Assembly: GCF_049276915.1 (NCBI RefSeq) | Contig: NZ_JBASXK010000072.1 | Coordinates: 58,122-122,121 of the forward strand | Origin: Aestuariivita sp049276915 | Lineage (GTDB): Bacteria; Pseudomonadota; Alphaproteobacteria; Rhodobacterales; Rhodobacteraceae | Direction of reading: 5' to 3' | Length of the DNA stretch: 64,000 nucleotides | Part shown: piece after piece, positions 17,468 to 26,807 of the stretch | Layout of the letters: each line of letters begins with the position of its first letter | How positions within the stretch are numbered: position 1 is the first letter of the stretch | Program-made: the position numbers and the translations under genes | Notes under the pieces: generated by a model | Told to the model about the DNA's origin: nothing | Database searches by the model: none | Seen by the model: only the letters and a program-made list of their open reading frames with translations

Positions 17468-18127
17468 ATGGCATCCTCACCCCGAGCCCCCATCCGCGTC
17501 GACATCGTCTCTGATGTTGTCTGCCCGTGGTGCGCCATAGGTTACCTGCAACTGGCCCGCGCGGCCGAAACTTTGGGCTTGGCCATTGATGTGCATTGGC
17601 ATCCGTTCGAATTGAACAGCCAGATGGCGATGGAGGGCGAGAAGCTCTTTGATCATCTGGCCCGCAAATACGGCATCACCCCTGCACAATCCCAGCAGAA
17701 CCGCACACAAATCACGCAGTTGGGCGCAGAGTTGGGTTTCACATTCGCCTTCAGCGACGACATGTTCATGTGGAACACGTTCCGTGCGCACCAACTCATC
17801 GAGTGGGCCGAAGAGCAGGATCGCGCGCATGACGCGAAACTGGCCCTATTGGCCGCACATTTCACTGATCGCCGCAATGTGTCTGACCAGGATACTCTTG
17901 CGGATATTGCCCGGGATATCGGACTGGACCGCCAAGGTGCCCTCGACATGCTGAACGCCGGCACCCATGCCGAATCCGTGCGCAAGAAGCAGGCTTTCTG
18001 GACATCCCAGGGGGTTCAGGGTGTTCCTGCCATGATCTTTGCTCAGCGATATGCTGCGACAGGTGCACAAGGGGTCGCCGGATACAGGCGGATCCTTGAA
18101 AACCTCATGACAGATCAGGTGGCCTGA
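17468..18127 (+). CDS. DsbA family oxidoreductase (FrnE-like)
   Basis: A 219-residue thioredoxin-fold protein of the DsbA/FrnE group. The redox motif is CPWC in DVVCPWCAIGYLQL near residue 18-21. The helical insertion follows, and the cis-Pro loop is GVQGVPAMIF near residue 180. There is no signal peptide, so it is cytoplasmic like FrnE rather than periplasmic DsbA. The SD AGGAG precedes the ATG. It is divergent from the cupin-amine oxidase operon, and a marR gene follows 114 bases downstream on the same strand. It likely handles disulfides or glutathione-type chemistry under oxidative stress. Confidence 0.92.
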   Translation: MASSPRAPIRVDIVSDVVCPWCAIGYLQLARAAETLGLAIDVHWHPFELNSQMAMEGEKLFDHLARKYGITPAQSQQNRTQITQLGAELGFTFAFSDDMFMWNTFRAHQLIEWAEEQDRAHDAKLALLAAHFTDRRNVSDQDTLADIARDIGLDRQGALDMLNAGTHAESVRKKQAFWTSQGVQGVPAMIFAQRYAATGAQGVAGYRRILENLMTDQVA

Positions 18128-18241
18128 AATCGGCTGAAGAAGCCGCGCCGCTTATAGTAGACATTTTGATAATAAGCATACTTGCAATTCTGCGTTCCCG
18201 GACGGACACTGATCCCTCAGTCATTGGGAGCAAACGGGGAC

Positions 18242-18706
18242 ATGATGGATATTCACGCCATGCCGGGGCACCTTATCCGTCGCCTCAATCAGATTTCGGT
18301 CGCGCTTTTTGCCGAACACATGAACCGATCCGGCCTGTCACTAACGCCGGTGCAGTTTGCCGCTCTTTCTGCCGTGGCCAGTCATCCCGGTATCGATCAG
18401 GCTTCGGTTGCGGGACTGGTGGCCTATGACCGCGCCACGCTTGGAAAAGTGATCGACAAACTGGAAGAGCGCGGCTTCATGCGGCGCGCAACCTCACCCA
18501 AAGACCGACGCGCCAAGGCACTTGAATTGACCGAAGCGGGCCATGAACTGCTCAAGGCTGCGCGGCCAGTGGTTCTAGCGCTGCAACCGGATATTCTGAC
18601 GGGGCTCTCGGAAGAAGAACGCCAGACGTTTCTGAACCTGATCGAAAAGATCACAATGGCGGGAAACACGCTCAGCCGTGCGCCGCTCAGACCACTGGAT
18701 CCCTAA
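18242..18706 (+). CDS. MarR family transcriptional regulator
   Basis: A 154-residue winged-helix regulator. The HTH and wing are in QASVAGLVAYDRATLGKVID and LEERGFMRRATSPKDRRAK, which closely follows the MarR pattern (recognition helix, then D-R-R-A at the wing). The start at 18242 follows GGGGAC; an adjacent second ATG is equally possible. Its stop overlaps the convergent HMCES gene by four bases. The target is not evident; the DsbA-like gene just upstream is a candidate. Confidence 0.93.
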   Translation: MMDIHAMPGHLIRRLNQISVALFAEHMNRSGLSLTPVQFAALSAVASHPGIDQASVAGLVAYDRATLGKVIDKLEERGFMRRATSPKDRRAKALELTEAGHELLKAARPVVLALQPDILTGLSEEERQTFLNLIEKITMAGNTLSRAPLRPLDP

Positions 18707-19368
18707 GCGGCAACGGGCTCGATCAAGTGCTGCCCACTGGCACGGTTGGAGTTCACCGCAGTGCCCACGCGATGAAACACCAGTGTCTCTTCCGCGCCCG
18801 GCTTCATCAAGAGCGCGGCTCCCTTGCCGGCTTCGCCCAACCACATCGGCCAGTCCTGTGGGTCCAAGATCAACGGCATCCGGTGATGGATCTGGCTCAT
18901 CTTTCGGTTCGCAGGCGTCGTCACGATCGCGCAGGTCGAGACCCTTTCATCGCCACCACCCCAGTCTTGCCAGACACCGGCAAAGGCGATGGGTGCCGCG
19001 TCAGCACGCCGGATGTACCAGGGCAACCGCGCTCCATCTTCTGTTTTGGTCCATTCGTAAAACCCGGTGGCCACGATCAGGCAGCGTCGCTCGCGTGCTG
19101 CGGCGCGAAAGGCCGGTTTCTCGGCGATCGTCTCGGATCGGGCATTGATCAACAAAGGACCATCGGACGGCTTCTTGTACCAAGCGGGAAGAAACCCCCA
19201 CCGCATCGCCTGAAGACGCCGTCCCCCATCATCCGCGTTCACAACATGCACGCGATTGGTCGGACAGACATTGAAATTGGGCACGTCCGGAAGGTCATTT
19301 GCCGGACGCGCCTGAAAAAGCTGCGCCATCGCATCCGATGGCAAGGTGATCGCGAAACGCCCACACAT
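18703..19368 (-). CDS. SOS response-associated peptidase, HMCES/YedK family
   Basis: A 221-residue SRAP-domain protein. The sequence begins MCGRFAITLP, so Cys2 becomes the N-terminal nucleophile that makes a covalent adduct with abasic sites in single-stranded DNA. Other family features are N-terminal NVCPTNRVHVV, MRWGFLPAW, NARSETIAEKPAF, TGFYEW and HHRMPLIL, which together form the active site. I start at 19368 because Cys must follow Met; an upstream in-frame Met is not meaningful. Downstream it converges with marR. Confidence 0.95.
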   Translation of the reverse strand: MCGRFAITLPSDAMAQLFQARPANDLPDVPNFNVCPTNRVHVVNADDGGRRLQAMRWGFLPAWYKKPSDGPLLINARSETIAEKPAFRAAARERRCLIVATGFYEWTKTEDGARLPWYIRRADAAPIAFAGVWQDWGGGDERVSTCAIVTTPANRKMSQIHHRMPLILDPQDWPMWLGEAGKGAALLMKPGAEETLVFHRVGTAVNSNRASGQHLIEPVAA

Positions 19369-19457
19369 GCCCGCCACCCTAGCGCGCCACGTGCCGTCAG
19401 GCCAGAGCCCCGCGGAACCCGCTTCCCCCTCGCGCACGCAGGCATTATGACGGGGTC

Positions 19458-21251
19458 ATGACCGCTCAAATCGACATACGCCAGGCGCTGACCCTGCTGC
19501 AATCCGGCCAGTTCAAGGCCGCGCTGAAGCTTTGCAAGGCGGGCATGCGTCGCTTTCCCAGGGAACCGGGTTTCGCCAATCTGGCCGGGATGGCGCTGAG
19601 CCAAAGCGGCAATCCCCGCGAAGGCGCGCAGTATTTCGTCAAGGCTTTGCGCCTGGCCCCGTCCGACACGGTCTACCAGGACAATCTGGCGATGGCCTAT
19701 GTGCAATCGGGCCAATATGACAAGGCCGAGGCACTGATCCAGAAAATCCTGCCCAGACGCAGCCAGCAGGGATCGCTCTACTACCAGCTGGGCGTGATGG
19801 AGATGCAGCGCGGCGCGCTTGACCGCGCGCTCCAGGCCGCCACCGACGCAATCGAGGCCGACCGCGCCATGATCGCGGATCAAGGTGGGATGACGCCCGA
19901 ATTCGGGCAGGCGGTGGCCCGCGCCTATAACCTGCGCGCGGTGACCCATGTGGCAATGGGCGATGACGACCGGGCCTATGACGATTACCGGGCGGCGCTG
20001 GAATTCGATCCGAACAATCTCGAAACCCTGTCCAACATCTCACTGCAACTCGCACGGCGGATGCAGACAGCCAAAGCGCTGGCCGCGCTGGAAAAGGCGC
20101 TGTCGATAAATCCCCGGCATCTGAATGCGCTGCAGCGCTATGGCATCCAGTTGAACGAAGCGGGCCGCCGCGACGAGGCGGTCGAGGTGCTGAACATGGC
20201 GCTGCAGGTGGACCCGGCAAATTCCGACATCCTGCGCGAACTGGCCCGGATCGCCACAGCGGATGCGATGCCACAGCTGAAACCAAAACTGGACGCCGCT
20301 TTTGCCAAGGCGCGCAAGGGTTCAATCGACCGGGCGCGGGTCGCCTTCGCGCTGGCCCATTGCGCCGAAAAGACCGGGCAAAGTGACGAGGCCGCGCGCC
20401 TTTATGGCATCGCCAATGCCCTGACCGCTGAGCTGCGCCCCGATGATCGCGCCCGCGCCGGGCGCGAAGAGGCCGCGATCATGGCGCTGTTTCCATCCGG
20501 ACATCGGGTGCCGCAAGCCCCTGCAGGCAAAGGCCCGGTGCCAATCTTCGTTGTGGGGCAGCCACGTTCAGGCACCACGCTGACCGAACTGGTGCTCTCG
20601 GCCCATCCCCGGATCACCGGCGTGGGCGAACAGGCCATCGCGGGAAGACTGGCACATCCTTTCCTGACCGAGGGTGCGACCTTCGGCGCACAGGAGGCGC
20701 AGGCCTTTGCCCGCGACTATTGGACAGCTCTTCCCGGGCAGGAGGGCGACCCGGCCGGCATCGTCGACAAGATGCCTGCCAATTACAAATATGTGGGCTT
20801 TCTGCTGGCCGCCCTGCCCGATGCGGTGATCCTGAACGCCGCGCGCGACCCGCGCGACGTGGCCTGGTCGATGTGGCGCAACTGGTTCCCGAACCAGCCG
20901 ATGAACTACACTTTCGACATGGCAGCCATGGCAGCCGAGGCAAATGCCTATGCCCGCTACATCGCCCATTGGAAGGCGCTGTTTCCCGGCCGGGTGCACG
21001 ATATAGTCTATGAGGATCTGGTGAGCGATCTGGAGGGCCAGAGCCGCCGTCTGGCCGCTCTGTGTGGTGTTGACTGGATGCCAGACATGGCGGCACCCGA
21101 ACGCAACACGTCAGCGGTGCGCACCGCCAGCGTCAATCAGGTGCGCGAAGGGGTACACACCCGCTCGATCGGCGGCTGGGCTGAACATGCCGACACCCTG
21201 GCTCCGTTTATCGAGGGGCTAGATCCCGAGCTCTGGCCCGGGATCCGCTAA
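19458..21251 (+). CDS. TPR-repeat protein with C-terminal sulfotransferase domain
   Basis: A 597-residue two-domain protein. The N-terminal ~330 residues are a run of TPR helices (for example FANLAGMALSQSGNPREGAQ and ALNAL-type repeats). The C-terminal ~260 residues are a PAPS-dependent sulfotransferase domain. It has the 5'-phosphosulfate loop VVGQPRSGTTLTELVLSAHP and a later DPRDVAWSMWRNWF segment that fits the 3'-phosphate-binding site. It is common in roseobacters and of unknown acceptor. It starts 89 bases after the divergent HMCES gene start. No polysaccharide gene is adjacent. Confidence 0.92.
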   Translation: MTAQIDIRQALTLLQSGQFKAALKLCKAGMRRFPREPGFANLAGMALSQSGNPREGAQYFVKALRLAPSDTVYQDNLAMAYVQSGQYDKAEALIQKILPRRSQQGSLYYQLGVMEMQRGALDRALQAATDAIEADRAMIADQGGMTPEFGQAVARAYNLRAVTHVAMGDDDRAYDDYRAALEFDPNNLETLSNISLQLARRMQTAKALAALEKALSINPRHLNALQRYGIQLNEAGRRDEAVEVLNMALQVDPANSDILRELARIATADAMPQLKPKLDAAFAKARKGSIDRARVAFALAHCAEKTGQSDEAARLYGIANALTAELRPDDRARAGREEAAIMALFPSGHRVPQAPAGKGPVPIFVVGQPRSGTTLTELVLSAHPRITGVGEQAIAGRLAHPFLTEGATFGAQEAQAFARDYWTALPGQEGDPAGIVDKMPANYKYVGFLLAALPDAVILNAARDPRDVAWSMWRNWFPNQPMNYTFDMAAMAAEANAYARYIAHWKALFPGRVHDIVYEDLVSDLEGQSRRLAALCGVDWMPDMAAPERNTSAVRTASVNQVREGVHTRSIGGWAEHADTLAPFIEGLDPELWPGIR

Positions 21252-21254
21252 GGC

Positions 21255-22829
21255 TCATTTGCGTTTGATGCGCCCGTCGGTATAGGGCTGATACGGCGCA
21301 TATGTTGCCAGATACTCCGCCGTCACATCCGCCAGATCCGGGCCATAGTCATAGGCATTCATGTCCTCACCAGCGAACATGTCATAACCATCCCCGCCAT
21401 TTCGCACATAATTGTTGGTGACCACACCATAGACCTTGTCCATCTCGATCGGTGCAAACTGCCCGTCTAAGCCAATCTCGACCGATACAACACGGCTCCC
21501 CGGTGCGGCCTCGGGATCCCAGGTAAAGCGCATCCCCGCCACCTGAGGAAAACGCCCGGCCCCTTCTTCCGCCTGGCTGACACCATTCTCAAGGGCGGCC
21601 AAGATCACAGCGCCCGTCGCCTGAAAGGTCGACAAGGTGTTCTGAAAGGGCAGAACGGTCAGGACTTCGCCCATCGTGACATCGCCTGCATCAATGGAGG
21701 CCCGGATGCCACCGCCATTCTGGATGGCGATCTCGATCCCCTGCGCGCGCACCCGTTCAAGCATCGCATCCGCGATCAGGGTTCCCATTGAGCATTCTTC
21801 CGACCGGCAGACCTCACGATCCCCGCCAATGGGCGTCTGGGTTGCAGCCACGACCCGATTGCGGATCTCGTCCAGCGGTTCGGCCAGCACACCCAGCCGC
21901 GCAACAACAGCCTCGTCTTCGGAAACCGCAGCGTCCATGATCAGCGGCTCACCGACAGCCTCGATGATGTTGCCCGCGTCATCGAACGTGACGTTCAACT
22001 CACCCAGAAACTTGCCATAGGCGTAGGCCTGAACGATTGCGACACCATTGACCATGGTTGGATAAGGGCCGCGCGCATTCTCGATGGTATTTGACAATAG
22101 CGTGTTGGAATGACCGCCCACGATGACATCCACACCTGATGTTTGCGCAGCAACCCGTTGATCGACGCCATAGCCCGAATGGCTCAGGACAATGATCTTG
22201 TTCACACCCATTGCCGTCAGCTTGTCGACCTCGCCCTGTACCGCAGCAACGGGATCGCTGAAGGTGATGTTGGGCCCGGGCGAGGCCAGTTCATGAGTAT
22301 CTTCCGGCGTAAGGCCGATCAGCCCCAGTTTCTCGCCACCGCGTTCGATCACGGTCGATTTCATCAATGTATCAGCCAGCAGTTCTTCGCGTGACACATC
22401 GGCGTTCGACATCAGCACCGGAAACTGCACCGCATCCATGAAACCGCGCAAAACCTCGGGGCCGTCGTCGAACTCATGATTGCCCACCGTCATGGCATCA
22501 TAGCCCATCAGGTTCATCATCTCCGCCGCGACCTGACCTTTGTAGTAAGTGTAAAACAACGAACCCTGAAACTGATCGCCGCCATCCACGAGGATCGACG
22601 TCTGGGCCCGTTCGCGCGCCTCGCGGATCGCCGTTATCAGCCGCGCCGAACCACCAAAACACTTTCCTTCGGCGTTGTCTTCAGCGCCGCAGCCGCTGTC
22701 GAAGCGGTTGATCGGCTCGAAACGCGCGTGAAAATCATTGGTGTGCAAAATGGTGAGCGTGTATTCCGCCTGAGCTGCCGCAGCGCTCAATGTCAGGGCC
22801 GCTGCAGACATCATCAAATGTTTCAACAT
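21255..22829 (-). CDS. Bifunctional 5'-nucleotidase/2',3'-cyclic phosphodiesterase-type metallophosphatase
   Basis: A 524-residue secreted metallophosphatase of the UshA/5'-nucleotidase family. A signal peptide (MLKHLMMSAAALTLSAAAAQ, cleavage near AQA) precedes the metal-binding motifs LHTNDFHARF, GGDQFQGS, GNHEFDDG and GGHSNTLL. The C-terminal half (from about residue 330) is the nucleotide-binding 5_nucleotid_C domain with NGGGIRA and TNNYVRNGGDGY. It hydrolyses extracellular nucleotides in the periplasm for phosphate and nucleoside recovery, which links it functionally to the nucleoside salvage operon at 42261-46944. I start at 22829 (SD GGAGAG) because the frame is open further but the signal peptide begins here. 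Confidence 0.93.
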   Translation of the reverse strand: MLKHLMMSAAALTLSAAAAQAEYTLTILHTNDFHARFEPINRFDSGCGAEDNAEGKCFGGSARLITAIREARERAQTSILVDGGDQFQGSLFYTYYKGQVAAEMMNLMGYDAMTVGNHEFDDGPEVLRGFMDAVQFPVLMSNADVSREELLADTLMKSTVIERGGEKLGLIGLTPEDTHELASPGPNITFSDPVAAVQGEVDKLTAMGVNKIIVLSHSGYGVDQRVAAQTSGVDVIVGGHSNTLLSNTIENARGPYPTMVNGVAIVQAYAYGKFLGELNVTFDDAGNIIEAVGEPLIMDAAVSEDEAVVARLGVLAEPLDEIRNRVVAATQTPIGGDREVCRSEECSMGTLIADAMLERVRAQGIEIAIQNGGGIRASIDAGDVTMGEVLTVLPFQNTLSTFQATGAVILAALENGVSQAEEGAGRFPQVAGMRFTWDPEAAPGSRVVSVEIGLDGQFAPIEMDKVYGVVTNNYVRNGGDGYDMFAGEDMNAYDYGPDLADVTAEYLATYAPYQPYTDGRIKRK

Positions 22830-22953
22830 TGGGCAGGTCTCTCCGTGTGTCAGGATGTACCAGCATGCTGCGCCTTTGCCAGTCATGAGTCAAAGCCCTT
22901 CGCAACCGCCAGGGCCACGCGCTCTCCCGCTGCCGCAAAAGCGTCCAGCGCTG

Positions 22954-22978
22954 CTTCTTTCTGGTTGAAAATACCCAA
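22954..22978 (-). repeat. Dispersed intergenic element, copy 1
   Basis: On the minus strand this reads GGGTATTT, three bases, ACCAGAAAGAAG, almost identical to the copy at 39555-39579. It lies in the divergent region between the 5'-nucleotidase and DUF952 genes. See the finding on the repeat family. Confidence 0.6.
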
Positions 22979-23065
22979 GAAACGACAGCCCTTTGCAGAG
23001 CTCCGGACAAATGGAGGCAATCAGCGACCTTGACCAGGGCGCAGCACCAAGGCATCACCCCGGCC

Positions 23066-23404
23066 ATGCTGATTTACAAGATCTTCAAAGCCGACGAATG
23101 GGCGGATTTCGAATCGAACGGGGAAACCCGTGGGGCCCCTATCGACCTGAGCGATGGCTATATCCATTTCTCCACCGCCGAGCAGGCAGCCGAGACAGCC
23201 GCCAGACACTTTGGCGGCCAGACAGGCCTCATGTTGCTGGCGCTGGATGCGGATGCGCTTGGCGAGGCCTTGATCTGGGAGCCTTCTCGCGGTGGCGCGC
23301 TCTTTCCTCATCTCTATCGACCGATGTCGCTGACAGAGGTGCTCTGGGCCAAACCCTTGCCTCTGCAAGACGGTGCCCATCAGTTCCCGGCGGATATGGC
23401 ATGA
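23066..23404 (+). CDS. DUF952 domain-containing protein
   Basis: A 112-residue protein of the DUF952 family, whose function is unknown. The N-terminus MLIYKIFKADEW, the central DLSDGYIHFSTAEQ and the C-terminal GALFPHLYRP are the conserved parts of this family. I use the ATG at 23066 since family members start here; a TTG at 23030 in frame is less likely. It is followed by pyrD and arsC in the same direction, an order often seen in this lineage, and a link to pyrimidine synthesis is not established. Confidence 0.88.
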   Translation: MLIYKIFKADEWADFESNGETRGAPIDLSDGYIHFSTAEQAAETAARHFGGQTGLMLLALDADALGEALIWEPSRGGALFPHLYRPMSLTEVLWAKPLPLQDGAHQFPADMA

Positions 23405-23528
23405 GCCATTTCATCACGCTGACATACGGACTGTCTCATGCTTGCAAGCTGCGCGCTCGCGACCAGGTTACCTTTATTGGCGCTCAGCTGATCCGCCGCC
23501 CGACGACCGCAACCGGACCGAATTCCGG

Positions 23529-24584
23529 ATGATGTCGCTGCTTGAAAAAGCCGGCCTGAGCATGCTGCACAGGTTGGATCCGGAAGCCGCACATGGCGCG
23601 TCCATCCGCGCGCTGCAGGCTGGCCTTGCCCCAGCCCCGGGAGCGTTCAGCACCGACCGGCTGAAAACACAGATCGCCGGTATTCCCTTGCCCAATCCCA
23701 TTGGCCTTGCCGCCGGATATGACAAGAACGCCCAGGCACTGAGCGCTCTGTCCCGTGGCGGGTTCGGCTTCATCGAGGTCGGGGCCGCCACCCCTCGCCC
23801 GCAACCGGGCAACCCGCGCCCGCGCCTGTTCCGGCTCAGCGAGGATCGCGCGGCGATCAACAGGTTCGGCTTCAACAATGACGGTATGGAGGTGATCGCG
23901 ACGCGCCTTGCCAAACGCCCGCGCGGCGCTGTGATCGGGCTGAACCTGGGCGCGAACAAGGACAGCGAGGACCGGGCGGGTGATTTCGCGCGTGTTCTGC
24001 AGCGCTGTGGCTCACTGGTTGATTTTGCCACCGTTAACGTGTCTTCGCCCAACACGGAAAAGCTGCGCGACCTTCAGGGGCGTGACGCACTGTCCGCCCT
24101 TCTCAGGGGTGTCATGGACACACGCGATGCGCTGGCCAGCCCGATCCCGATTTTCTTGAAAATCGCCCCGGACCTGACGCCTGAAGATCTGGCTGACATT
24201 GCTGCTGTCGCTCAGGATACGGAGGTTGATGCGATTATCGCCACCAACACCACGCTCAACCGCGATGGGCTGAAAAGTGCGTTCCGGGATGAAGCCGGGG
24301 GCCTGTCGGGCCAGCCGCTCTTTGAACGCTCGACCCGCATTCTGGCGCAATTGTCGGCGCTGACCACCATTCCGCTTGTCGGAGTGGGCGGCGTCGGTTC
24401 AGCCGAACAGGCCTATGCCAAGATCCGCGCAGGAGCGTCTGCCGTTCAGCTTTACACCGCCCTTGTATATGGCGGCCTGTCACTGGTGAGCGAAATAGCA
24501 AAAGGCCTAGACCGACTTCTTGAACGCGACGGGTTTGCCAACGTGGCCGAAGCCGTCGGCACTGCCAGACAGGACTGGCTATGA
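23529..24584 (+). CDS. pyrD: Quinone-dependent dihydroorotate dehydrogenase
   Basis: A 351-residue class 2 dihydroorotate dehydrogenase that oxidises dihydroorotate to orotate and passes electrons to membrane quinone in pyrimidine biosynthesis. The N-terminal helix LLEKAGLSMLHRLDPEAAHG is the membrane-associated quinone-tunnel segment. The FMN barrel shows GLAAGYDKNAQ, the catalytic-serine loop NVSSPNT, and GVGGVGSAEQAYAKIRAGAS. The length fits class 2. Two adjacent ATGs (23529, 23532) are possible starts. The arsC-like gene follows with a four-base overlap. Confidence 0.95.
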   Translation: MMSLLEKAGLSMLHRLDPEAAHGASIRALQAGLAPAPGAFSTDRLKTQIAGIPLPNPIGLAAGYDKNAQALSALSRGGFGFIEVGAATPRPQPGNPRPRLFRLSEDRAAINRFGFNNDGMEVIATRLAKRPRGAVIGLNLGANKDSEDRAGDFARVLQRCGSLVDFATVNVSSPNTEKLRDLQGRDALSALLRGVMDTRDALASPIPIFLKIAPDLTPEDLADIAAVAQDTEVDAIIATNTTLNRDGLKSAFRDEAGGLSGQPLFERSTRILAQLSALTTIPLVGVGGVGSAEQAYAKIRAGASAVQLYTALVYGGLSLVSEIAKGLDRLLERDGFANVAEAVGTARQDWL

Positions 24585-24925
24585 TCACTCTTTGGCACAA
24601 TCCGCGCTGTTCGAAATCCCGTCAGGCGCTTGCCTTGCTGGAAGAGGCAGGTGCCAAGGTCGCGATCCGCCGCTATCTGGAAGACGCGCCCTCACTGGCT
24701 GAACTGCAGGCCGTTCACCGGGCTCTGGGCAGCCCACCAGCAGGCGAGATGATGCGCCCCAAAGAACCCGAGTTCACGGCGGCAGGTCTCAGCACGACAG
24801 ACAGCGACGCAATCCTTCTTCAGGCTATGGCAGACCACCCCAAACTGATCGAACGTCCCATCGCAATCAGGGGCGCGCAAGCCAAGCTTGGCCGCCCGCC
24901 CGAACAGGTTCTCCTCCTGCTCTGA
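24581..24925 (+). CDS. ArsC-family (arsenate reductase-like) protein
   Basis: A 114-residue protein of the ArsC/Spx glutaredoxin-like family. The active-site segment is HNPRCSKSRQAL with Cys10, followed by a RPKEPEF segment with an Arg that could bind oxyanion. The family includes glutaredoxin-dependent arsenate reductases and YfgD-type proteins, so arsenic reduction is not certain. The start overlaps the pyrD stop by four bases (ATGA), so translation is coupled. No ars operon genes are nearby, which makes a general thiol-redox role equally plausible. Confidence 0.87.
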   Translation: MITLWHNPRCSKSRQALALLEEAGAKVAIRRYLEDAPSLAELQAVHRALGSPPAGEMMRPKEPEFTAAGLSTTDSDAILLQAMADHPKLIERPIAIRGAQAKLGRPPEQVLLLL

Positions 24926-24946
24926 GACCCCTGATGCCACCGACCC

Positions 24947-26293
24947 TCAGGCGGCCGTCATGTCTGCACGCGCGCGTGCCTCGATCTTGGGATAACGCAA
25001 TGCCATGGTGATCCCGCGCGCGACGAATGAAATCAACAAGGCCATCCAAAGGCCGTGATTGCCCATGAAGGGTATCAACGTGAAGACCGCAATCCAGTAA
25101 ATCACGAAACTGATCGCCATCATGTTGCGCATGTCACGGGTCTGGGTGGCCCCGATGAAAATACCGTCGAACATCCACGCCCACACTCCCAAAATCGGAG
25201 CGATGACCATCCAGAGCAGATAGATGCGGGCTTCGGCCTGAACCTCGGGAGATTTGGCCATCGTGTCGATCAGCCACCCACCACCAAGCGCGAAAGCAAT
25301 CATGAGAAAGATCACGATCACCACGCCCCAGCCGGTCGTCAGGATCGCACCGCGTCGCAGATCGCGCACATGTCTGGCCCCCAGCGCCTGCCCCACCAAG
25401 GCCTCGGCCGCGAAAGCGAACCCGTCCAACGCATAGGAGGTGATATAGAGGAACTGCAACAGAACCTGATTGGCCGCCAGCGTGACATCTCCGAAATCCG
25501 CCCCCATGAAGATGAACGAGGTGAAGATGATCTGCAGCAAGAGCGAGCGGATCAGAATATCGGTGTTCACAGACACCATGTTTTTCAGCCGTACAACGTC
25601 GAACACCCGCACCCAATCGCGCCAGCGCGGGTTCTGAAACGCCCCCCGGCAAAACCAAAGGCCCAGCGCCGCACCGCTCCATTCGGCAAGGAACGTCGCC
25701 AAAGCCACCCCTTCAACGCCCCAACCCAGACCCAGAACGAACCAGAGATCCAATACGATGTTCAGCCCGTTGGTCCAAAGCTGGATGACCAGAATGGCAC
25801 TGGTGCGCTCTTGCGCCACCAGCCATCCGGTTATGCCATAAAGCGCAATCGCAGCCGGTGCCGACCAGATGCGGATCGCCATATAGTCATGCGCAAGGCT
25901 TTCGACCTCATCGCTTGCCGGTGCGATGGACAATGCGAGCGAAAAGATCGCCCATTGAAACGCGATCAGCAGCGCACCAAAACCCAAACCCGCCATCAAC
26001 ACGCGGGTGAGCAGCGCCGAGACTTCTCCTTCGTCCTTTGCGCCCAGCGCCTGAGAGGTCAGACCCACAGTGCCCATGCGCAAGAACCCGAACATCCAGT
26101 AGATGGACGTCAGGATGATTGCGCCCAGACCCACGGCCCCAATCGGAACAGCCTCGCCCAATTGACCGACGACACCGGTATCCACCGCGCCCAGGATCGG
26201 CACGGTTGCATTCGAAATCACGATGGGAATGGCAATCTTCAGCACCCGGCGATGGGTGAGTGGTGCGTGCTCTGACCCGGCCGCCCCCTGCAT
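24947..26293 (-). CDS. MATE family efflux transporter
   Basis: A 448-residue polytopic membrane protein of the MATE/DinF group with about twelve hydrophobic segments. The N-terminal IPIVISNATVPILGAVDTGVV and the mid-protein VGQALGARHVRDLRRGA match the two pseudo-symmetric halves of MATE pumps. It exports cationic drugs or metabolites with Na+ or H+. Its start is one base beyond the stop of the upstream hotdog gene, so thioesterase-thioesterase-MATE is a single transcription unit. This gene arrangement suggests export of a product of acyl-CoA hydrolysis, but that is inference. Confidence 0.94.
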   Translation of the reverse strand: MQGAAGSEHAPLTHRRVLKIAIPIVISNATVPILGAVDTGVVGQLGEAVPIGAVGLGAIILTSIYWMFGFLRMGTVGLTSQALGAKDEGEVSALLTRVLMAGLGFGALLIAFQWAIFSLALSIAPASDEVESLAHDYMAIRIWSAPAAIALYGITGWLVAQERTSAILVIQLWTNGLNIVLDLWFVLGLGWGVEGVALATFLAEWSGAALGLWFCRGAFQNPRWRDWVRVFDVVRLKNMVSVNTDILIRSLLLQIIFTSFIFMGADFGDVTLAANQVLLQFLYITSYALDGFAFAAEALVGQALGARHVRDLRRGAILTTGWGVVIVIFLMIAFALGGGWLIDTMAKSPEVQAEARIYLLWMVIAPILGVWAWMFDGIFIGATQTRDMRNMMAISFVIYWIAVFTLIPFMGNHGLWMALLISFVARGITMALRYPKIEARARADMTAA

Positions 26294-26294
26294 C

Positions 26295-26807
26295 TCAGCC
26301 CTTGTCGCGGGGCATCAGGAAATGGCCCGAGGCCTGAGCAAACCTTCTGTCACGATGATCCTGCCAGGCCTCTACCTGCACCGAGGCATAGCGCCGACCC
26401 GACCGCGAAATGACTGCGCGCGCATAGGCATCACGCGGCAGGCCCGAGCGCAGATAATCCACGGTGAAGTCAATTGTCTTGGGCAGGCGTGGCAGGTTGC
26501 CCGCTGCCATCTCATCAGGATCAATCGCGCCGCTTTCAATATCTTCCCACAGATAGGCCCAGCTGAGCGTGATGACCGAGGTGATCTCGAGAAATGCTGC
26601 GGTGACACCGCCATGGATTGCGGGCAAAAGCGGATTGCCAATCAGTTTTTCATCAAACGGCAGCACCGCCGTCAGCTCATCCCCGCGCCGGTCGAACTGA
26701 ACACCCAGATAGGTGATATAGGGAACACCCGCGACAAGCGCGCTGAGCGCTGCATCGCGACGTTGTTTGACCACCTGAACCGGTTCAGGACGAGGACGCG
26801 CCATCAT
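26295..26807 (-). CDS. PaaI-type hotdog thioesterase, first of tandem pair
   Basis: A 170-residue single-hotdog protein of the PaaI/acyl-CoA thioesterase group. The conserved helix segment is PAIHGGVTAAFLEITSVITLS, with the HGG motif and the acidic residue of the catalytic region; TIDFTVDYLRSG forms the later beta strand. It would hydrolyse acyl-CoA to free acid and CoA. Its start (two adjacent ATGs) overlaps the stop of the upstream hotdog gene, and MATE follows directly. The protein is longer than its neighbour because of a ~30-residue N-terminal extension. Confidence 0.85.
   Translation of the reverse strand: MMARPRPEPVQVVKQRRDAALSALVAGVPYITYLGVQFDRRGDELTAVLPFDEKLIGNPLLPAIHGGVTAAFLEITSVITLSWAYLWEDIESGAIDPDEMAAGNLPRLPKTIDFTVDYLRSGLPRDAYARAVISRSGRRYASVQVEAWQDHRDRRFAQASGHFLMPRDKG

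Noticed and set aside
18131..18145. Five-pair stem after the DsbA-like gene as a terminator
   Set aside because: The stem CGGCT/AGCCG is very short and has no T-tract; too weak to list.
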